Origin: Rathayibacter sp. VKM Ac-2760
GTDB taxonomy: Bacteria; Actinomycetota; Actinomycetes; Actinomycetales; Microbacteriaceae
Length of the DNA stretch: 64,000 bases
Assembly (NCBI RefSeq): GCF_009834185.1
Contig: NZ_CP047173.1
Location: forward strand, 1,488,001 to 1,552,000
Reading direction: 5' to 3'
Numbering within the stretch: position 1 is the first letter of the stretch; each line of letters begins with the position of its first letter. This document shows, one piece after another, positions 59,941 to 64,000 of the stretch. A program made the position numbers and the translations under genes. The notes under the pieces are model-generated. The model did not search any database. It saw only the letters and a program-made list of their open reading frames with translations, and was not told the origin of the DNA.

Positions 59941-59977
59941 GGTCTCGATACGCCGCTGCGCGGATACTCGACCAGCA
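59941..59977 (+). repeat. Dispersed extragenic repeat, copy D
   Basis: Direct repeat of copy C with two changes, 68 nt downstream, beginning GGTCTCGATACGCCG. Both copies can form an imperfect hairpin (GGTC/GACC ends). They separate xerD from parA; a TACACT at 60019-60024 may be the parA -10. Confidence 0.8.
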
Positions 59978-60076
59978 GGGCGTGGGCGGGGCGCCGCGGG
60001 GAGGGGCGGAGCCGCCGGTACACTCGACGGAGGCCGCGCGGGAGCGCACGCCGACACGGGAAGCGAGGCGACGCAG

Positions 60077-60964
60077 GTGACACGCAAGACGGACGACAAG
60101 GCCGAGCTCACCGGTCTCGAAGCCCCGGCGCTCGGCCCGACCGGCCGCCCCCTGCGCGACTTCCCGCTGCCCGTCGAGCTGACCGGCCACGGGCCCGCGC
60201 GCATCATCTCGCTCTGCAACCAGAAGGGCGGCGTCGGCAAGACGACGACGACCATCAACCTGGGTGCGACGCTCGCCGAGTACGGCCGCCGCGTGCTGGC
60301 CATCGACTTCGACCCGCAGGGCGCGCTGTCCGCGGGCCTCGGTGTCGCCACCTACGACGCGATCACGATCTACGACCTGCTGCTCGGCACCGTCAAGGAC
60401 CCGAGCGAGGCGATCCGCCCCACCCGCGTCCCCGGCCTGGACATCATCCCCGCGAACATCGACCTGTCGGCCGCGGAGGTGCACCTCGTCAACGAGGTCG
60501 CCCGCGAGACGATCCTCGCCCGGGTGCTGCGCAAGGTCAGCGCCGACTACGACGTGATCCTGATCGACTGCCAGCCCTCGCTCGGACTGCTCACCGTGAA
60601 CGCGCTGACCGCGAGCCACGGCGTGCTCATCCCGCTCGAGTGCGAGTTCTTCGCCCTGCGCGGCGTCGCCCTGCTGATCGAGACGATCGACAAGGTCCGC
60701 GACCGGCTGAACCCGGTGATCGAGCTCGACGGCATCCTGCCGACCATGTACGACTCGCGCACGCTGCACTCGCGCGAGGTGCTCGACCGCGTGGTCGACG
60801 CCTTCGGCGACAGCGTGCTCGAGACGGTGATCGGACGCACGGTGAAGTTCCCCGACGCGAGCGTGTCGGGGGTGCCGATCACGACGTTCGCGCCGGAGCA
60901 CAACGCGGCGAAGGCGTACCGCAAGCTCGCCCGGGAGCTGATCTCGCGTGGCGCGGTCGCCTGA
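60077..60964 (+). CDS. parA: ParA/Soj family ATPase
   Basis: A 295-residue Walker ATPase with deviant P-loop KGGVGKTT at residues 50-57, AIDFDPQGALS, and IDCQPSLGLLTVNAL. This orphan ParA, without an adjacent parB, is encoded next to scpA-scpB in most actinobacteria; the true origin-partitioning parAB pair is elsewhere. A role in chromosome segregation is likely but unproven. GTG at 60077 gives a normal 40-residue lead before the core; longer frames upstream run through the repeats. Confidence 0.9.
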   Translation: MTRKTDDKAELTGLEAPALGPTGRPLRDFPLPVELTGHGPARIISLCNQKGGVGKTTTTINLGATLAEYGRRVLAIDFDPQGALSAGLGVATYDAITIYDLLLGTVKDPSEAIRPTRVPGLDIIPANIDLSAAEVHLVNEVARETILARVLRKVSADYDVILIDCQPSLGLLTVNALTASHGVLIPLECEFFALRGVALLIETIDKVRDRLNPVIELDGILPTMYDSRTLHSREVLDRVVDAFGDSVLETVIGRTVKFPDASVSGVPITTFAPEHNAAKAYRKLARELISRGAVA

Positions 60965-61790
60965 GGCGGTCCTGCCGCGCTCGGCGGACGTCGATCCCGC
61001 CCCGGCACCGCGCGGCTTCACCCTCGCCCTCTCGAACTTCGAGGGGCCGTTCGACCTGCTGCTGAGCCTCATCGCCAAGCAGCAGGTGGACATCACCGAG
61101 ATCGCGCTGAGCGCGGTCACGGACGAGTTCCTCTCCTATCTGCACGGCATCGACACGGCCGAGGGCCTGGACCGCGCCTCGGAGTTCCTGGTCGTGGCGG
61201 CGACGCTGCTCGACCTGAAGATCGCCGGGCTGCTGCCGCAGGGCGAGCTGGTCGACGCGGAGGACGCGGCGATGCTCGAGGCGCGCGATCTGCTCTTCGC
61301 CCGGCTGCTGCAGTACCGCGCCTTCAAGCAGGTCTCGGCCTGGTTCGCCGAGCGGATCGACGCCGAGACCGGCCGGCACGTGCGGCAGGTGCCGCTCGAG
61401 GAGGAGTTCCGCGCGAAGAAGCCGGAGCTGGTCTGGACGCTCTCGCCCGAGGACTTCGCGGCGCTCGCCGCCGTCGCGCTCGCACCGCGGGAGATCCCGA
61501 CGGTCGGGCTCGAGCACCTGCACGCGCCGCTGATCAGCATCCGCGAGCAGGCCGCGTACCTCGTGGCGATGCTCCGCGAGCGCACGACCGCGACGTTCGG
61601 CGAGCTGGTCGCCGACGCCGACGAGAAGGGCGTGATCGTCGCCCGCTTCATCGCCGTGCTCGAGCTCTACCGGCACGCCGCGATCGCCTTCGAGCAGCCG
61701 GAGCCGCTCGGCGAGCTGACGCTGCAGTGGGTGGCGGAGGACTGGAGCGACGCGAACCTCGCGCACCTGGGGGCCGACTATGACCGCTGA
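60948..61790 (+). CDS. scpA: Segregation and condensation protein A
   Basis: ScpA is the kleisin that bridges SMC heads in the condensin complex. The 280-residue protein shows the kleisin N-terminus FTLALSNFEGPFDLLLSLIAKQQVDITEIALS, AATLLDLKIAGLLP, and the C-terminal winged-helix VIVARFIAVLELYRHAAIAFEQ. GTG overlaps parA by 17 nt and the stop overlaps scpB by 11 nt. smc itself is not in the window. Confidence 0.96.
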   Translation: MARSPEAVLPRSADVDPAPAPRGFTLALSNFEGPFDLLLSLIAKQQVDITEIALSAVTDEFLSYLHGIDTAEGLDRASEFLVVAATLLDLKIAGLLPQGELVDAEDAAMLEARDLLFARLLQYRAFKQVSAWFAERIDAETGRHVRQVPLEEEFRAKKPELVWTLSPEDFAALAAVALAPREIPTVGLEHLHAPLISIREQAAYLVAMLRERTTATFGELVADADEKGVIVARFIAVLELYRHAAIAFEQPEPLGELTLQWVAEDWSDANLAHLGADYDR

Positions 61791-62376
61791 GAGCGCGGAC
61801 GGCGTCGCCGGAGCAGGCACGGTCGCCTTCGAGATCGACCGCGCCGTCGAGGCGATCCTGATGATCGCCGACGAGCCGCAGTCGCTCGCCGCGCTCGCCA
61901 CCGCCCTCTCGCGGCCGATCCCGGTGATCCGGCAGTCGGTCGAGCGGCTCGCCGCCGACTTCGACGGCGCGAACGGCGGCATCCGGCGCGGCTTCGAGCT
62001 GCGCGAGGTGGGCGGCGGCTGGCGGGTCTACGTGCGCCGCGAGTACGACTCCGTCGTCTCGGACTTCGTGCTGACCCAGAACCCGACCAAGCTGTCGCAG
62101 GCCGCACTCGAGACGCTCGCCGTCATCGCCTACAAGCAGCCGATCTCGCGCGGACAGGTCGCGCAGATCCGCGCGGTCAACGTCGACTCCGTCGCCCGCA
62201 CCCTCCTCGGCCGCGGACTGATCGCGGAGGTCGGCAGCGACCCCGAGACCGGCGCGGTCCTCTACGGCACCACCGAGCAGCTGCTCGTCCATCTCGGCCT
62301 CGCCTCGCTCGACGAACTGCCGAAGATCTCCCCCCTACTGAGCGACGGACGGAACGGATTCGATGAGCGCGCCTGA
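61780..62376 (+). CDS. scpB: Segregation and condensation protein B
   Basis: ScpB dimerises on ScpA in the SMC complex. The 198-residue protein has two winged-helix domains, with LIADEPQSLAALATAL, RGFELREVGGGWRVYVRREYDSVV, and the family hallmark LSQAALETLAVIAYKQPISRGQVAQIRAVNVDS. ATG overlaps scpA; the stop overlaps rluB by 14 nt. Confidence 0.96.
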   Translation: MTAESADGVAGAGTVAFEIDRAVEAILMIADEPQSLAALATALSRPIPVIRQSVERLAADFDGANGGIRRGFELREVGGGWRVYVRREYDSVVSDFVLTQNPTKLSQAALETLAVIAYKQPISRGQVAQIRAVNVDSVARTLLGRGLIAEVGSDPETGAVLYGTTEQLLVHLGLASLDELPKISPLLSDGRNGFDERA

Positions 62377-63535
62377 CAAGCCCGAGGGCGAACGACTGCA
62401 GAAGGTCCTCGCGGCCGCGGGGGTCGCCTCCCGCCGTGTGGTTGAGGAGATGATCGTCGCGCGCCGCATCCGCGTGAACGGCGAGGTCGCCGGCGAGCTC
62501 GGCCGCCGCATCGATCCCGCGAACGACCGGATCGAGGTCGACGGCGTGGCCGTGCAGCTGGACACCTCGCGCCGCTACGTGATGCTGAACAAGCCGGTCG
62601 GCGTGGTCAGCTCGCTGTCGGACGAGAACGGCCGTCCCGATCTGCGGACCTACACGCAGAACTTCGAGGAGCGGCTGTTCAACGTCGGCCGCCTCGACTC
62701 CGAGACCTCGGGGCTGCTGGTGCTGACGAACGACGGCGAGCTGGCGCACGTCCTCGCGCACCCGTCGTTCGGGGTGACCAAGACGTACATCGCGAAGGTG
62801 CACGGGCAGGTGCTGCCGCAGACGATCGCGGCGCTGACCGCCGGCGTCGAGCTGGAGGACGGCACGGTCGCGGCCGACAAGGCGCGGCTGCTCGGCCGGC
62901 CGGAGGGGCGCTCGAACGCGTCCCTCGTCGAGATCACGCTGCACTCGGGGCGCAACCGCGTCGTCCGGCGGATGATGGCGGCCGTGGGGCACCCCGTGCT
63001 CGAGCTGGTGCGCCGGCAGTTCGGACCTTTGCACCTCGGCTCGCTGCGCTCGGGCGACCTGCGCGATCTGACCCGCGAGGAGCTGGGCGCGCTGCTGACC
63101 ATCTCGCGCCAGGGCGGTGAGGCGCCGGTGGAGAAGCCCGAGCCGACGCGCAAGGCGAGCGCGGGGGCTCGGCGGCCGCGACCGGAGACGGGCGGCGACC
63201 GGGCGGTCGAGGGGCGCGGGGAGCGGCGGAGCGAGGAGCGCTCGGTGCGGCGGTCGGAGGAGCGGCCCGTGCGTCGGTCGGACGACCGGCCGGAGCGTCG
63301 GTCGGACGACCGGCCTGTGCGGCGGTCCGAGGAGCGGCCGGAGCGCCGCTCCGACGACCGGGGGGAGCGGCGCTCGGACGAGCGCGCGCCCCGCGAGCGT
63401 CCCTCCGACGCCCTTCGCGCCGACGAGCGCGCGACGGCGCCGCAGGACCGGCGACGCCCCTCCACAGGGGCCGACCGCCCGGACTCCTCCGTTCGCCGCA
63501 GCGGCCAGGACAAGCGCCGTCGGCCTGATCGGTAG
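62363..63535 (+). CDS. rluB: rRNA pseudouridine synthase, RluB/RsuA family, with repetitive tail
   Basis: The 390-residue protein has an S4 domain (RLQKVLAAAGVASRRVVEEM), the RsuA/RluB core with catalytic Asp112 in GRLDSETSGLL, and LVEITLHSGRNRVVRRMM. It should isomerise one uridine of 23S (RluB) or 16S rRNA. From about residue 255 a 135-residue Arg-rich, disordered tail follows, holding seven 8-residue repeats at 287-342 of the form [EV]RRS[ED][ED]R[PSGA]. The core alone matches the family length. It overlaps scpB by 14 nt; its stop contains the tyrA -10. Confidence 0.93.
   Translation: MSAPDKPEGERLQKVLAAAGVASRRVVEEMIVARRIRVNGEVAGELGRRIDPANDRIEVDGVAVQLDTSRRYVMLNKPVGVVSSLSDENGRPDLRTYTQNFEERLFNVGRLDSETSGLLVLTNDGELAHVLAHPSFGVTKTYIAKVHGQVLPQTIAALTAGVELEDGTVAADKARLLGRPEGRSNASLVEITLHSGRNRVVRRMMAAVGHPVLELVRRQFGPLHLGSLRSGDLRDLTREELGALLTISRQGGEAPVEKPEPTRKASAGARRPRPETGGDRAVEGRGERRSEERSVRRSEERPVRRSDDRPERRSDDRPVRRSEERPERRSDDRGERRSDERAPRERPSDALRADERATAPQDRRRPSTGADRPDSSVRRSGQDKRRRPDR
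63221..63388 (+). repeat. Seven 24-bp tandem repeats in the rluB 3' end
   Basis: In-frame units at 63221, 63245, 63269, 63293, 63317, 63341 and 63365. Codons vary (CGG/CGT/CGC, TCG/TCC) while the residues are kept, so this is an old, selected protein repeat more than a recent slippage. Confidence 0.9.
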
Positions 63536-63538
63536 GCT
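63533..63538 (+). promoter_or_regulatory. -10 element of a leaderless tyrA promoter
   Basis: TAGGCT begins with the TAG stop codon of rluB and ends 6 nt before the tyrA GTG, the same arrangement as miaA/dapF. Confidence 0.55.
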
Positions 63539-63544
63539 GTCGGG

Positions 63545-64000
63545 GTGAACGAGCTCCTGCACCCCGCCCCGCCCGCGATGCGGACGACGGGGACGGTGCG
63601 GGTGGTCGGCTCGGGTCTGCTGGGTGCTTCCATCGGCCTCGGTCTCGCCTCGCGCGGGGTCGACGTCGTCCTCGACGACGCCTCGCCGGCCAGCCTCTCG
63701 CTCGCCATCGACTACGGGGCGGGTCGCGCCGCCTCCGCCGAGGACCGCCCCGCGCTGATCGTGGTCTGCGTGCCGCCGGACGTCGTCGCCGGCGTCGTCG
63801 AGCGCGAGCTGGCCGCGTTCCCGGAGGCGGTCGTCACCGACGTGGCGAGCGTCAAGATGCAGCCGCTGCGCGAGCTGCGTGCCCGCGGGCTCGACCTCAG
63901 CCGCTACATCGGCTCGCACCCGATGGCCGGCCGCGAGCGCGGCGGACCGGTCGCGGCACGCGGCGACCTCTTCGTCGGCCGCCCCTGGGTGATCTGCCGC
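63545..64000 (+). CDS. tyrA: Prephenate dehydrogenase (partial, runs off the right edge)
   Basis: The first 152 residues are visible. A Rossmann fold opens with VRVVGSGLLGASIGLGLASRG, followed by LIVVCVPPDVVAGVV, TDVASVKMQPLREL and the active-site-type GSHPMAGRERGG, matching TyrA, which makes 4-hydroxyphenylpyruvate for tyrosine. The gene place after rluB and, usually, before cmk and der is conserved in actinobacteria. GTG at 63545 is supported by the -10 just upstream. Confidence 0.92.
   Translation, partial: MNELLHPAPPAMRTTGTVRVVGSGLLGASIGLGLASRGVDVVLDDASPASLSLAIDYGAGRAASAEDRPALIVVCVPPDVVAGVVERELAAFPEAVVTDVASVKMQPLRELRARGLDLSRYIGSHPMAGRERGGPVAARGDLFVGRPWVICR

Noticed and set aside
59888..60076. 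Longer N-terminus for ParA starting at an ATG at 59888
   Set aside because: The extra 63 residues are encoded by the dispersed repeats and GC-rich spacer, with Arg/Gly-rich noise composition.
63221..63388. CRISPR-like regular repeats
   Set aside because: The 24-bp units are contiguous, without spacers, and are coding.

Overview
This 64-kb window is high-GC actinobacterial chromosome. The B-group-like 16S sequence, the rrn spacer without tRNA genes, and the order ftsK-pgsA-cinA-clgR-recA-recX-miaB-miaA-dapF-hflX and tlyA-nadK-recN-pyrG-nudix-xerD-parA-scpA-scpB-rluB-tyrA all point to Microbacteriaceae (Rathayibacter, Clavibacter or Curtobacterium type; the genus is inference). I support 58 protein genes, 5 of them on the minus strand, plus one complete rRNA operon. 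I see no tRNA gene, CRISPR array, prophage, transposase or plasmid module. Nearly everything is core genome.

Layout. 0.1-14 kb: lysine and peptidoglycan precursor gene dapA, RNase J, FtsK, phospholipid synthesis, the ClgR regulator, the RecA/RecX recombination pair, tRNA modification genes miaB/miaA, and dapF. 14-20 kb: a divergent rRNA-type methyltransferase and HflX, then metF-metE. 20-26 kb: lexA divergent from a LysM membrane protein, a compact histidine cluster (hisC-hisB-hisH-priA), SseB-like and DUF1844 proteins. 26-36 kb: infC-rpmI-rplT, a SpoU methyltransferase, a glutamate-type ABC importer (gluABCD) and pheS-pheT. 36-44 kb: arginine operon argCJBDFH followed by a 46-residue membrane protein and an Mpg-type DNA glycosylase. 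44-46.7 kb: a two-gene minus-strand module resembling SatC/SatD, divergent from tyrS. 46.7-52.8 kb: rrn operon with tandem promoters. 52.9-64 kb: tlyA to tyrA, running off the right edge.

The most striking general pattern is transcriptional. Fifteen genes have a TANNNT -10 hexamer ending only 6-8 nt before the start codon, with no Shine-Dalgarno sequence, so their mRNAs are probably leaderless. Genes inside operons instead use Shine-Dalgarno sites or ATGA/GTGA/TGATG overlaps. Strong GC-rich hairpins without U tracts close most transcription units.

The DNA-damage theme is spread across the window: recA has a near-consensus LexA box, lexA shares an intergenic region holding two LexA-box-like sites with the LysM gene (compare the SOS-induced ChiZ/Rv2719c next to lexA in mycobacteria), and recX, recN, Mpg, ClgR and XerD complete the set. 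The best candidate for something little described is the SatC/SatD-like pair. Its regulator seems to join a nucleotidyl-cyclase-like domain to a helix-turn-helix, and its promoter carries two identical-architecture TCAAG-N8-CTTGA inverted repeats.
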